Shown here piece by piece: positions 33,223-41,776 of a DNA stretch of 64,000 nucleotides. The notes under the pieces are model-generated. The model made no database searches. It was given only the letters and a program-made list of their open reading frames with translations, and was not told where the DNA came from. How positions within the stretch are numbered: the stretch's first letter is position 1; the number at the start of each line of letters is the position of its first letter. The stretch covers positions 8,590 through 72,589 of the forward strand of contig JAXMAM010000012.1 in assembly GCA_046350455.1 (NCBI GenBank). Direction: 5' to 3'. The stretch comes from CAZXGD01 sp046350455 (lineage in GTDB: Bacteria > Planctomycetota > Phycisphaerae > Phycisphaerales > SM1A02). The translations under genes and the position numbers were made by a program.

Positions 33223-34512
33223 TTATGGGTGCCCTGGCATGGCGCGCACCGCCGCTGCGCGGGGAAGCGCTGGCTCAAACGGGGTGGCCGCCACCTGCGT
33301 GCTGGCCACGGTGCGCGGAATGCGGGGGTTGATGCGGCACAGGAGCTCGTAGACGCGCACGCCCACCCGCTGCGCGATGCGCGCTGGGAAGTTTGGTGCC
33401 GCAGGATCTGTGCCGTACAGCTCCACCTGGCTCTCCAGCACGTGCGCAGTCTGCGTGCCCACCACCTGGTCAAGCCCAGTCAGGTCCACGCAGATCTGAT
33501 CCATGTTCACAGCGCCAATCACAGGCGCGAACGCAGATCGCTCCACGCCGTTGCGCACGCTGCAGACGCGCACCCAGCGCGTGGGGTTGTCCTGGTCCGC
33601 AGCCACCAGGGTTCCGTGCGCGCACAGCGTGGGATAGCCATCTGCGTATCCCACAGGCACCAGGCCGATGGTGGAGTCGCGCCGCGCTGTCCAGTTCCAG
33701 CCGTAGCCCACGCCAGCACCGCGGGCCACGCGGCGCACATGGATCAGGTGGCTGGTCCACTTCATGATGGGCCGGAAGCGCTCGAGCCCATGCAGGTGCT
33801 CCTCGCCATCGGGGCCATCCAGGGCCAGGCCCGTCCAGGCCAGGCCCACGCGGATCATGCTCTGGTGCAGCCGCGTGCTGCGCAGCGCGCCGTAGCTGCT
33901 GCTCATGTGCAGCACGCATTCGGGCGGAATGAGCGCGCGGTGCGCATCCACAAAGAGCTCGAACTCGCGCGCCTGCTCGTGGCAGCGCGCGCTGCTGGTC
34001 TTGGCATGCGAAAGGTGCGTCATCACGCCCGCCAGGCGCACGCCACGCGCGGCGGCCACGCCCAGCAACAGCCGCGCCGCCTCTTCTGCGCCGCAGCCGC
34101 CGCGGGCCAGGCCCGTGTCCAGCTCCACGTGCACGGGCAGCGTCACGCCCAGCTCCTTGGCCAACAGGATGATCTGCGCCAGATGGTGCAGGTCATGCAC
34201 CACCAGGTGCAGGCGCCCTGCCACCAGCATGGAGTGCAGCGTGCCGCCCGGCTCCACATGGTGCACGGGCTGCATGATGAGGACGGGCGCCGCCACCCCC
34301 TCCAGCGCCTCTGCCTGGGCTGGGCTGTAGACCGTGAGCATGGCGGCGCCAGCCTGCACCAGGCGGCGAGCCACCTTGGCAGCCCCCAGTCCGTATGCAT
34401 CCGCCTTGACCACCGCGTTCACCGCGCAGGCCGGCCCCACCAGCGACCGCAGCACGCCCAGATTGTGGGCGACTGCATCCAGATCAAGGGTGATGAGGCT
34501 GTTGTCCTGCAT
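33223..34512 (-). CDS. alr: Alanine racemase
   Basis: A 429-residue PLP enzyme making D-alanine for peptidoglycan. AVNAVVKADAYGLGA has the PLP-binding Lys; HVELDTGLARGGC, MTHLSHA, YADGYP and VNMDQICVDLT follow, and GVGYGWNWTA carries the catalytic Tyr. Start MQDNSLITLD at 34512 was chosen over upstream in-frame codons because the barrel begins there. Divergent from the helicase gene. Confidence 0.95.
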   Translation of the reverse strand: MQDNSLITLDLDAVAHNLGVLRSLVGPACAVNAVVKADAYGLGAAKVARRLVQAGAAMLTVYSPAQAEALEGVAAPVLIMQPVHHVEPGGTLHSMLVAGRLHLVVHDLHHLAQIILLAKELGVTLPVHVELDTGLARGGCGAEEAARLLLGVAAARGVRLAGVMTHLSHAKTSSARCHEQAREFELFVDAHRALIPPECVLHMSSSYGALRSTRLHQSMIRVGLAWTGLALDGPDGEEHLHGLERFRPIMKWTSHLIHVRRVARGAGVGYGWNWTARRDSTIGLVPVGYADGYPTLCAHGTLVAADQDNPTRWVRVCSVRNGVERSAFAPVIGAVNMDQICVDLTGLDQVVGTQTAHVLESQVELYGTDPAAPNFPARIAQRVGVRVYELLCRINPRIPRTVASTQVAATPFEPALPRAAAVRAMPGHP

Positions 34513-34576
34513 GCGGCGGCATCCATGCCTTCCGCCTGTTACGATCGGCTTGGCACCCACACTACCATGAACACCG

Positions 34577-34590
34577 GCCGGTTTGCCGGC
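34577..34590 (+). promoter_or_regulatory. Hairpin in the helicase leader, inside a short upstream ORF
   Basis: GCCGG-TTTG-CCGGC forms a 5-bp stem. It sits within a 22-codon ORF (ATG 34567, stop 34633-34635) that overlaps the helicase start in another frame. A TACGAT box lies at 34540-34545. Confidence 0.35.
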
Positions 34591-34612
34591 TCAGAAGGAT
34601 CAGTACACCCGG

Positions 34613-35962
34613 ATGGTTACGAGCGAGACGTTTGACACTTCCAAGACCTTTGCAGACCTGGGCCTGCCCCCCTCCGTGCTCCAGGGGGTGACCACAGCCG
34701 GGTTCAAGCACCCCACGCGCATCCAGGCAGCGCTGATCCCAGTGGCCATGGCTGGCAAGGACGTGCTGGGCCAGGCCAAGACCGGCACTGGCAAGACCGC
34801 AGCGTTCGGCCTGCCCATCCTGGCCTCCATCCGGCATGGCGAAGCCTTCTCGGCGCTGGTCCTGGTCCCCACCCGCGAGCTGGCCATCCAGGTCTGCCGC
34901 GAGGTGAAGGAGCTGGGTGGCGGCACCACGCTGGAGGCTGTGCCGGTGTACGGCGGCAAGCCCATCCGCGGACAGGCCAAGCTCCTGGAGCGCGGGCCAG
35001 CCATCGTGGTGGGCACCCCTGGCCGCGTGATGGACATGCACGCGCGCGGCATGCTGCCCTACGACAAGGTGCGCATCGCCGTCCTGGATGAAGTGGACCG
35101 CATGCTGGACATCGGCTTCCGCGACGACATCCGGCGCATCCTGGGCGCCATGCGCAACAAGCCGCAGACCATCTTTGTGAGCGCCACCATCAGCCCAGAG
35201 ATCGAGAAGCTGGCCCGGTCCTACATGAAGGACCCGGAGAAGATCGTCACCACCGAGAAGAGCCTGACTGTGGCCGCGGTGGACCAGAGCTGGCTGAGCG
35301 TGGAGTCCTGGGACAAGAAGCGCCTGCTGCTGCACCTCCTGAAGCACGAGGAACCAGCCCTGACCGTGGTGTTCTGCCGCATGAAGCGCACCGTGGACCA
35401 GGTGGCGGACTTCCTTGCCAAGCACAACGTGGACGCCCATGCCATGCATGGCGACATGTACCAGACCAAGCGCGACCGCGTGATGGACAAGCTGCGCGGT
35501 GGCAAGCTGAGCGTGCTGGTGGCCAGCGACCTGGCCGCCCGCGGCCTGGACGTGGATGACATCAGCCACGTGGTGAACTACGACGTGCCGGAGGACCCCG
35601 AGGTCTACATTCACCGCATCGGCCGCACCGCGCGTGCTGGCCGCGGCGGCGTGGCGTGGATGTTCGTGTCGCCAGACCAGGGCGACCTGCTGTCCGGCAT
35701 CGAGCGCCTGGCCAACATCGAGATTCCGCAGAAGTCCTACCCGGACTTCGAGCCCGGTCCGGTGCCCTCGGACGTCAGCGCCATCCGCGACGCGGAACGA
35801 CGCCGCCGCGAAACGCTGGCGCAGGCGCGCAACCGCCTGAACGCCACCACCGAGATCCCCACCGCGGCCAACGCTGACCCCAATGCCTTCCCTGGCGGCG
35901 TGGTGCCTTCGGCGCGCCCGCAGCGCAGGCTGGGCGGCGTGGTGCGCACGCGCAATCGCTAG
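34613..35962 (+). CDS. DEAD-box family ATP-dependent RNA helicase (DEVD variant)
   Basis: A 449-residue RNA helicase. Motif order: Q-motif HPTRIQ, AKTGTGKT, PTRELA, GTPGR, VLDEVD (Val in place of Ala in motif II), SAT, HGDM, RGLDVDD and HRIGRTAR. The C-terminal 70 residues are Arg/Ala-rich. Likely remodels rRNA or mRNA. The ATG at 34613 gives the usual distance to the Q-motif; no good ribosome site precedes it, and an in-frame TTG at 34583 is open. Confidence 0.93.
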   Translation: MVTSETFDTSKTFADLGLPPSVLQGVTTAGFKHPTRIQAALIPVAMAGKDVLGQAKTGTGKTAAFGLPILASIRHGEAFSALVLVPTRELAIQVCREVKELGGGTTLEAVPVYGGKPIRGQAKLLERGPAIVVGTPGRVMDMHARGMLPYDKVRIAVLDEVDRMLDIGFRDDIRRILGAMRNKPQTIFVSATISPEIEKLARSYMKDPEKIVTTEKSLTVAAVDQSWLSVESWDKKRLLLHLLKHEEPALTVVFCRMKRTVDQVADFLAKHNVDAHAMHGDMYQTKRDRVMDKLRGGKLSVLVASDLAARGLDVDDISHVVNYDVPEDPEVYIHRIGRTARAGRGGVAWMFVSPDQGDLLSGIERLANIEIPQKSYPDFEPGPVPSDVSAIRDAERRRRETLAQARNRLNATTEIPTAANADPNAFPGGVVPSARPQRRLGGVVRTRNR

Positions 35963-35971
35963 CAGCGCAGC

Positions 35972-36973
35972 ATGGCTGGCGCACCGCTGCACATCGCACC
36001 CGACGTTGCGCGCGCCCTGAGCGCGGGCGCACCAGTGGTGGCGCTGGAGACAGCGGTGGTCACGCACGGCCTGCCGCGCGCGCCGCTGGCGCACGTGCCG
36101 CCATGCATGCGCGCGGACGGCGCATTTGCCCATGCTGGCTGGAACGCGGCCGCGCCAGCCAACGCAGCCCTGGCGCACGCTGTGGCGCAGGTGGTGCGCG
36201 CAGCGGGCGCTGTGCCAGCCACCGTGGGCATGCTGCACGGCACGCTGCTGGTGGGCATGACCCCCGCGCAGGTGGATGAACTGGCTGCCGCGCCTTCGCC
36301 CCGCAAGCTCTCTGCGCGCGACCTTGGCCCAGCAGCCGCGCAGCAGGCCAGCGGCGGCACCACGGTGGCAGGCACGCTGGCTGCGTGTGGCCTGGCTGGA
36401 ATCCGTGTCTTTGCCACCGGCGGGATCGGCGGCGTGCACCGCGCCTGGAGCACGCTGCCAGACATCTCAGCAGACATGGCGGCGCTGGCCCGCACGCCCT
36501 GCGCGGTGGTCTCTGCGGGGGCCAAGGCCATCCTGGATCTGCCAGCCACCGTGGAGGCGCTGGACACGCTGGGCATTCCTGTGCTGGGCGTGGGCACCGC
36601 GCACTTCCCGCGCTTCACAGCACCAGGCGACGCTGCGCTCCGCACCTCCGCGCTGGTGGAGGATGCACTCCACGCCGCGCAGGCCTGCGCTCTGCACTGG
36701 GCCTTCTGCCCGCAGGTGGGGGCGCTGGTGGCGCTGCCACCGCCAGCGGAGTACGCGCTCTCCGCGCCAGAACTCGAAGCCGCTGTGCAGTCCGCCGAGC
36801 GCGCTGCGTCTCTTCAGGGCGTGGCAGGCCAGCAGCTGACACCCTTCCTTCTGGACCATCTGGCCAGCAGCACCGGCGGCCGCTCAGTGGACGCCAACAT
36901 CGCAGTGCTGGCTGCCAATGCGCGCTTTGCAGCCGCCCTGGCCCAGGCACTGTCCAAGAACCCGACCCGCTGA
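35972..36973 (+). CDS. psuG: Pseudouridine-5'-phosphate glycosidase
   Basis: A 333-residue enzyme that splits pseudouridine 5'-phosphate into uracil and ribose 5-phosphate. VALETAVVTHGLPRA, ARDLGPAAAQQASGGTTVAG, RVFATGGIGGVHR, DISADMAAL, VVSAGAKAILDLPAT and the end region TGGRSVDANIAVLAANA match the family. It follows the helicase by 9 bases. No pseudouridine kinase gene is adjacent. Confidence 0.93.
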   Translation: MAGAPLHIAPDVARALSAGAPVVALETAVVTHGLPRAPLAHVPPCMRADGAFAHAGWNAAAPANAALAHAVAQVVRAAGAVPATVGMLHGTLLVGMTPAQVDELAAAPSPRKLSARDLGPAAAQQASGGTTVAGTLAACGLAGIRVFATGGIGGVHRAWSTLPDISADMAALARTPCAVVSAGAKAILDLPATVEALDTLGIPVLGVGTAHFPRFTAPGDAALRTSALVEDALHAAQACALHWAFCPQVGALVALPPPAEYALSAPELEAAVQSAERAASLQGVAGQQLTPFLLDHLASSTGGRSVDANIAVLAANARFAAALAQALSKNPTR

Positions 36974-36977
36974 AACC

Positions 36978-37008
36978 TTGACACAGCGCGCGCCGAATGC
37001 AGTAGTAT
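36978..37008 (+). promoter_or_regulatory. Promoter of rho
   Basis: TTGACA (36978-36983) and TAGTAT (37003-37008), spacer 19. The following roughly 110-base leader holds two small hairpins (GTGCGG/CCGCAC and CTGCCC/GGGCAG), possible sites for Rho self-control. Confidence 0.55.
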
Positions 37009-37118
37009 TCAAGACGTGCGGCATCCGCCGCACCCCACCATCGCCGACGTCTGGTTCCTGCCCTCCGGGCAGCGCGTGATTGGACTTGGCACATGGTCTT
37101 CACTTCAGGGTTTCTTGC

Positions 37119-38237
37119 ATGACCACATTGAGCGGGATCCTCGACCTGCCGCAAGGCGCACACGAGGGTCGAATCAGAAAGTTCGCAGACGGACTTGTCA
37201 CCACGCACGACGACCCGATCGTCACTTCCGAGTTCTGCCAGCAGCACGGGCTGAGCAGCGGCCAGGAAGTGACCATCGAGTTTGTCGAGCGGCAATCGCG
37301 GCGCCGCCGCACCTCGCGCCAGGTGGCCGAGCGGCTGGTGGCGGTGGAGGGCTTGCCGCCAGAGGATTTTTCCAAGCGCAAGGCCTTTGCAGACCTCACC
37401 CCGCTGGACCCGCAGCCGCGGCTGACCCTGGAGTATCCAGGCTGCCCTGCCGCCTGCCGCCTCATTGACATCTTCTGCCCGCTGGGCTTTGGCACGCGCG
37501 GCCTCATCGTGGCGCCGCCCAAGGCTGGCAAGACCATCCTGCTGCAGAACATCGCCTACGGCATCAAGCGCAACCATCCTTCGGTGGAGCTCATCGCGCT
37601 GCTCATTGACGAGCGCCCGGAAGAGGTCACGGACTTCAAGCGCAACGTGCCTGCGCACGTGCTGGCATCCAGCAACGATCAGGAGCTGGAGCGCCACATC
37701 AGCCTGGGCATCCTGGCCATTGATCGCGCCAAGCGCATGGTGGAGGCAGGCAAGGACGTGGTGGTGCTGCTGGACAGCCTCACGCGTCTGGGCCGCGCCT
37801 TCAACAACAGCCGCCGCTACGGCAACAGCGGCCGCACCATGAGCGGCGGCCTGGACAGCCGCGCGCTGGAGATCCCCAAGCAGCTCTTTGGCGCTGCGCG
37901 CAAGGCGGAAGAAGGCGGCAGCCTCACCATCATCGCCAGCTGCCTGGTGGACACTGGCAGCCGTGCAGACCAGGTGATCTTTGAGGAGTTCAAGGGCACC
38001 GGCAACATGGAGCTCATCCTGGACCGGCAGATCGCGGAGCGCCGCATCTTCCCCGCCATCAACCTGGCTGCCAGCGGCACGCGCAAGGAGCACCTGCTGC
38101 TGGGCGAGCGCGAACTAAAGACCGTCACTGCGCTGCGGCGCCGCCTGATGAGCGCCCCGCCGTGGATGCAGATGGAGCAGCTGCTGGGCGCACTGAAGCG
38201 CTACCCCACCAACGAAGCCATGGTCTCTGGCGGCTGA
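37119..38237 (+). CDS. rho: Transcription termination factor Rho
   Basis: A 372-residue hexameric RNA/DNA helicase. It starts almost directly at the RNA-binding fold (GILDLPQGAHEGRIRKFADG), which is diverged from the usual GFGFLR pattern, and lacks the N-terminal helical Rho_N domain. The motor is standard: APPKAGKTILLQNIA (Walker A), LIDERPEEVTD, VVVLLDSLTRLGRAFN (Walker B), GSLTIIASCLVDTGSRAD (Q-loop) and EEFKGTGNMELILDR (R-loop). Its position ahead of the mlaD genes allows co-transcription. Confidence 0.95.
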   Translation: MTTLSGILDLPQGAHEGRIRKFADGLVTTHDDPIVTSEFCQQHGLSSGQEVTIEFVERQSRRRRTSRQVAERLVAVEGLPPEDFSKRKAFADLTPLDPQPRLTLEYPGCPAACRLIDIFCPLGFGTRGLIVAPPKAGKTILLQNIAYGIKRNHPSVELIALLIDERPEEVTDFKRNVPAHVLASSNDQELERHISLGILAIDRAKRMVEAGKDVVVLLDSLTRLGRAFNNSRRYGNSGRTMSGGLDSRALEIPKQLFGAARKAEEGGSLTIIASCLVDTGSRADQVIFEEFKGTGNMELILDRQIAERRIFPAINLAASGTRKEHLLLGERELKTVTALRRRLMSAPPWMQMEQLLGALKRYPTNEAMVSGG

Positions 38238-38285
38238 CCTGCGCAAACGCCCCCAGTTCGCGGGCGTTCTGCTAGATTCTGCCCC

Positions 38286-39515
38286 ATGGCGGACGGCTCG
38301 CCCCACCCCAACACCATTCGCGCTGGCGCGTTCCTGCTGACCACTGCGCTGCTCGCGCTGGTCATCATCATTGTGCTGGCCAAGACATCGTGGCTGACGC
38401 GCAAGAACAGCTACGTCATCCACTTCCAGATGACCGACGGCGTCGCCGGACTGGAGCGCGGAGCCGAAGTCCGCGTGTCCGGCCTGAAGGTGGGCCGTGT
38501 CACCGACATCCACGAGAAGTTCGACGAGGACCGCATTGACGTCGTGGTGGAGATGGACGCCAAGATCAAGGTCTTCCGCAACGCGGAAGTGCTGCGTTCG
38601 CAGGCGCTGCTGGGCAACTACAGCTGGCTGAACTTCCCCTCGCTGGGTGGTCCGCCGGCAGCGGCGCTCCCAGACGGCGGCGAGCTGGACGCCAAGCCAA
38701 GCGGCGGCCTGCTTGCCACGCTGGTGGGCCCGCAGAATGCTGGCCGCGCCAACCAGATGTTCGACGATCTGGCGCAGTTCACCGGCAGCCTGCGCAACTT
38801 TGCAGACGAGCAGTACCCCAAGAAGATCGTGCCCATCCTGGACGACGCCACCACCCTGGTGGCCAGCGCCCGCAAGGACTACGAAGTCTGGCGCGGCGAC
38901 ATCGGCACCACGCTGAAGTCCGCATCCAGCGCTGCAGGCAAGCTGGACACCACCATGGACGACGCCAAGGTCATGGTGAGCGACGCCCGCGCTGTGGTGG
39001 CCCACTTCCGCGAGAAGAACCTCTCCCAGGTGGACGCCATTCTGGACGAAGCGCAGGCTGGAACCACCAGCTTTGCCAATGCGCTGCAGACGCTGGACAC
39101 AGAGCTGGCCACGCGCCTGCCTGACATTCGCGCCATGCTGACGGACCTTCGCACTGCTGCAGCACAGGTCAAGCTGGCCACCATGGAAGTGCGCCGCAGC
39201 CCGTGGAAGCTGCTCTACAAGCCCTCTGGCGATGAGCTGACCCGCGAGAACCTGTACGAAGCCGCGCGCGCCTTTGCGCTGGCCAGCAGCGACCTGCGCG
39301 TGGCGGGCGAGACGCTTCAGGCTGCGCTCCGCGCCACGCCAGAGCGCTGGGAGCGAGATCCAGCCTTCCGGCAGGCTGTGCAGGAGCAGGTGACCACCAC
39401 GCTGGGCCGCTACGAAGCCGCGCAGAAGAAGCTCTTTGACGTGCTGCTGGATGGCCAGCCTGTACCCGCTGGCAGCGAGCAGGTTGGCACACCCTTCGCA
39501 GCGCCAGCCAAGTAG
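38286..39515 (+). CDS. MlaD/MCE-domain lipid-transport protein, first copy
   Basis: A 409-residue protein with one N-terminal membrane helix (about 10-32) and an MCE domain (FQMTDGVAGLERGAEVRVSG, LKVGRVTDI) followed by about 270 residues of helix. It should form part of a barrel that shuttles phospholipids between membranes. The partner ATPase may be the MlaF gene at 61.7 kb; no MlaE permease is in view. A TAGATT box lies 7 bases before the ATG. Confidence 0.88.
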   Translation: MADGSPHPNTIRAGAFLLTTALLALVIIIVLAKTSWLTRKNSYVIHFQMTDGVAGLERGAEVRVSGLKVGRVTDIHEKFDEDRIDVVVEMDAKIKVFRNAEVLRSQALLGNYSWLNFPSLGGPPAAALPDGGELDAKPSGGLLATLVGPQNAGRANQMFDDLAQFTGSLRNFADEQYPKKIVPILDDATTLVASARKDYEVWRGDIGTTLKSASSAAGKLDTTMDDAKVMVSDARAVVAHFREKNLSQVDAILDEAQAGTTSFANALQTLDTELATRLPDIRAMLTDLRTAAAQVKLATMEVRRSPWKLLYKPSGDELTRENLYEAARAFALASSDLRVAGETLQAALRATPERWERDPAFRQAVQEQVTTTLGRYEAAQKKLFDVLLDGQPVPAGSEQVGTPFAAPAK

Positions 39516-39518
39516 GCC

Positions 39519-40850
39519 GTGTCGCTCACCCGTTCCACCATGCAGGACATCAAGGCTGGCGCCGGCGTGTTCGCCGCCATGCTGGTGGTGGCTGGTCTCA
39601 TTTGGCTCAACCTTGCGTGGCAGGCGCGGCGCCAGGTGCCCTACCGCGCCAGCTTCACCACCGAGCAAGGGGTGTATGGCCTCCGCACGGGCGCTCCAGT
39701 GCTGGTGGGCGGCCTGCAGCGCGGCAAGGTGACAGAGGTAGAGCCCCTGCTGCAGGATGGCGTGGTGGCCGGCTACGTGGTGCACTTCACCATCAGCGAC
39801 CACGTCCGGCTTTACCAGAACACCAAGGTGGAAGCGCAGGCCGATGCAGTGGCAGGCGGTGCGCGCCTCTGCATCCTGGACACTGGGCGCCCGCGGACCA
39901 TGAACGTGGCCACAGGAACGCCAGGCGTGCTGCCTGGCCGCCTGCCGCCCGGCTCCATGATCACGGCTCAGGAGCCAGGCACTTTTGACGGCTTCCTCGG
40001 ACCCTCCAACACCGGTGGCATCTCCAGGGTGGTGGCGGACTTCCCTTCGCTCCGTGACTCCTACGCGCGCATCGCAGAGGACGCGCCAGCGCGGGCCGTG
40101 GCGATCCGCGACCAGTGGCGGCCGCTGGCAGCGCAGGTGCAGCCCGACGTGCAGATGTGGCGGCAGGACTGGCACGCTCTGGCCAGCCGGGCAGAAGGCG
40201 CCATGGCCAAGCTGGGCTTGGGGGAAGGCGCAGACCCCAGCGCTGTGGCTCCCGGCCTCCGCGCTCTGCAGGGTGAGCTGAAGCAGGCCATGAGCGGCGT
40301 GGACACCGAGCGCATTCAGATGGCGCGCGCCACGCTGGCCCGCGCTGTGCAGAGCCTGGACGACGTGCAGGCCCAGGCGTTCGCCATGCGCAACGCGCTG
40401 GCGGATGCAGAGCACGGCCTGGGGTTCGCCACGGCTGACTTTGCCATCGCAGGCGCAGAGCTGGCTGCCACGGAACGCGAGGCGCTGTCCGCACCGTGGC
40501 GGCTGTTCGCAGCGCCGACCGCGCAGCAGCAGGCTGCCGCAGACCAGGTGGACGACGCCCGCACCTTTGCGCAGGCTGCAAGCGAGTACGAGCGCGCGGT
40601 CACATCCATCCGCGACACCCTCACACGCGACGCAGAACTCCTGACCAAGGCACCTGGCCTGGCTGAGCTTCTGTCCACGCGCCTGCAGGCTGCCAACGCG
40701 CAGTTCGAGCGCGCCACCGAGCGGTTCAGCCGCCTGCTTCTGGACGGCCCAGCGGGCACGCCGCCCGCCAGCGCTCCGGCCAGCGCTCCCGCCAGCGCTC
40801 CAGCCACGCCGCCTGCCAGCGCCCCCGCCGCCTCGCCGGCCGCGCCATGA
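39519..40850 (+). CDS. MlaD/MCE-domain lipid-transport protein, second copy
   Basis: A 443-residue paralogue starting at GTG 39519, three bases after the first copy. N-terminal helix (about 10-34) and MCE domain with FTTEQGVYGLRTGAPVLVGG and LQRGKVTEV, then a long helical region and a Pro/Ala/Ser tail. It differs enough from copy one to suggest a hetero-oligomer. The stop overlaps the next gene (ATGA, 40847-40850). Confidence 0.86.
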   Translation: MSLTRSTMQDIKAGAGVFAAMLVVAGLIWLNLAWQARRQVPYRASFTTEQGVYGLRTGAPVLVGGLQRGKVTEVEPLLQDGVVAGYVVHFTISDHVRLYQNTKVEAQADAVAGGARLCILDTGRPRTMNVATGTPGVLPGRLPPGSMITAQEPGTFDGFLGPSNTGGISRVVADFPSLRDSYARIAEDAPARAVAIRDQWRPLAAQVQPDVQMWRQDWHALASRAEGAMAKLGLGEGADPSAVAPGLRALQGELKQAMSGVDTERIQMARATLARAVQSLDDVQAQAFAMRNALADAEHGLGFATADFAIAGAELAATEREALSAPWRLFAAPTAQQQAAADQVDDARTFAQAASEYERAVTSIRDTLTRDAELLTKAPGLAELLSTRLQAANAQFERATERFSRLLLDGPAGTPPASAPASAPASAPATPPASAPAASPAAP

Positions 40851-41716
40851 CGGCTGGCCCTGTGCTGCACCACGTGGTTCCGGGCGATCCGCGCCTGGCC
40901 CCCTACGGCGGCGTGCGCGACGCAGACCTCCGCGGCCGTGATGGCCTGTACTGCGCAGAGACCCTGCGCGTGGTGATGCGCTTCCTGCGCGCAGCCGAGC
41001 GCCGCCGCCGCAGCAGCGCGCCGCCAGCGCTCACGCCGCACTCGGTGCTGTGCTGCCCGCGCGCGCTGGACATCCTGCAGCCTGCGCTGGCAGCGCACCC
41101 AGGGCTGCCTGTGTTCGTGGCGCCAGACGGAGACACAGTCACAGCCATCAGCGGCTACCGCCTGCACTCTGGCGCGCTGGCGCTGGGTGTGCGCACCGCA
41201 GAAGACCGCCACGCAGACCTGGCAGCGTGGGCCGCACCGCGTCCCAGCGCGCTGCTGGTGGCCTGCGATGGCGTGACGCAGACCGACAACGTGGGCGCCA
41301 TCTTCCGCAACGCAGCCAGCCTGGGCGCCAGCGGCGTGCTGCTCTCGCCCAATGCCAGCGACCCGTTCTTGCGCAAGACAGCGCGCGTGGCCATGGGCCG
41401 CGTGTTCGACGTGCCGTGGGCGCGCACGCCAGGCCTGCCGCCTGTGCTGCGCGCGCTGCAGCAGCACGGCTTCCGCGTGCTGGCGGCAGAAGACCTGCCA
41501 GCCGCCGTGGACGTGCGCACCGTGACCCCAGCACCGCGCACCGTTCTGGTGCTGGGCGCAGAAGCGCGCGGCGTGAGCCCAGAGGTGCTGGCGCTGGCCG
41601 ACAGCGTGGTCCGCATCCCCATGTCTGACCTGGACGGCGCGCTGGCTACAGATCCGCCCACGCTGAACGTGGCCGTGGCCAGCGCAGTGCTGCTGCACGC
41701 CCTGCGCATGCCATGA
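40847..41716 (+). CDS. TrmH/SpoU-family RNA 2'-O-methyltransferase
   Basis: A 289-residue SPOUT enzyme. The three knot motifs are present: TDNVGAIFRNAASLGASGVL, LVLGAEARGVSPE and the final IPMSDLDGALATDP with PTLNVAVASAVLL. The N-terminal 110 residues form a substrate-binding domain. It methylates a ribose in tRNA or rRNA; target not predictable. Translationally coupled to the MCE gene. Confidence 0.88.
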   Translation: MTAGPVLHHVVPGDPRLAPYGGVRDADLRGRDGLYCAETLRVVMRFLRAAERRRRSSAPPALTPHSVLCCPRALDILQPALAAHPGLPVFVAPDGDTVTAISGYRLHSGALALGVRTAEDRHADLAAWAAPRPSALLVACDGVTQTDNVGAIFRNAASLGASGVLLSPNASDPFLRKTARVAMGRVFDVPWARTPGLPPVLRALQQHGFRVLAAEDLPAAVDVRTVTPAPRTVLVLGAEARGVSPEVLALADSVVRIPMSDLDGALATDPPTLNVAVASAVLLHALRMP

Positions 41717-41720
41717 ACGA

Positions 41721-41753
41721 CACGGGCGCGCTGCCAGCAGCAGCACGCCCGTG
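41721..41753. terminator. Hairpin between convergent genes, possible two-way terminator
   Basis: CACGGGCG and CGCCCGTG form an 8-bp stem with a further CTG/CAG pairing inside; no strong T-run, so only a candidate terminator for trmH-like and murA transcripts. Confidence 0.35.
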
Positions 41754-41776
41754 CGGAGGAGGTTATAGATGGAGGA

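Noticed and set aside
37016..37468. Alternative frame over the 5' end of rho
   Set aside because: It lacks a ribosome site and is a frame-shifted reading of rho.
38115..40415. 766-residue open frame antisense to the MCE genes
   Set aside because: Same cause; the plus-strand frames show clear MCE domains and good starts.
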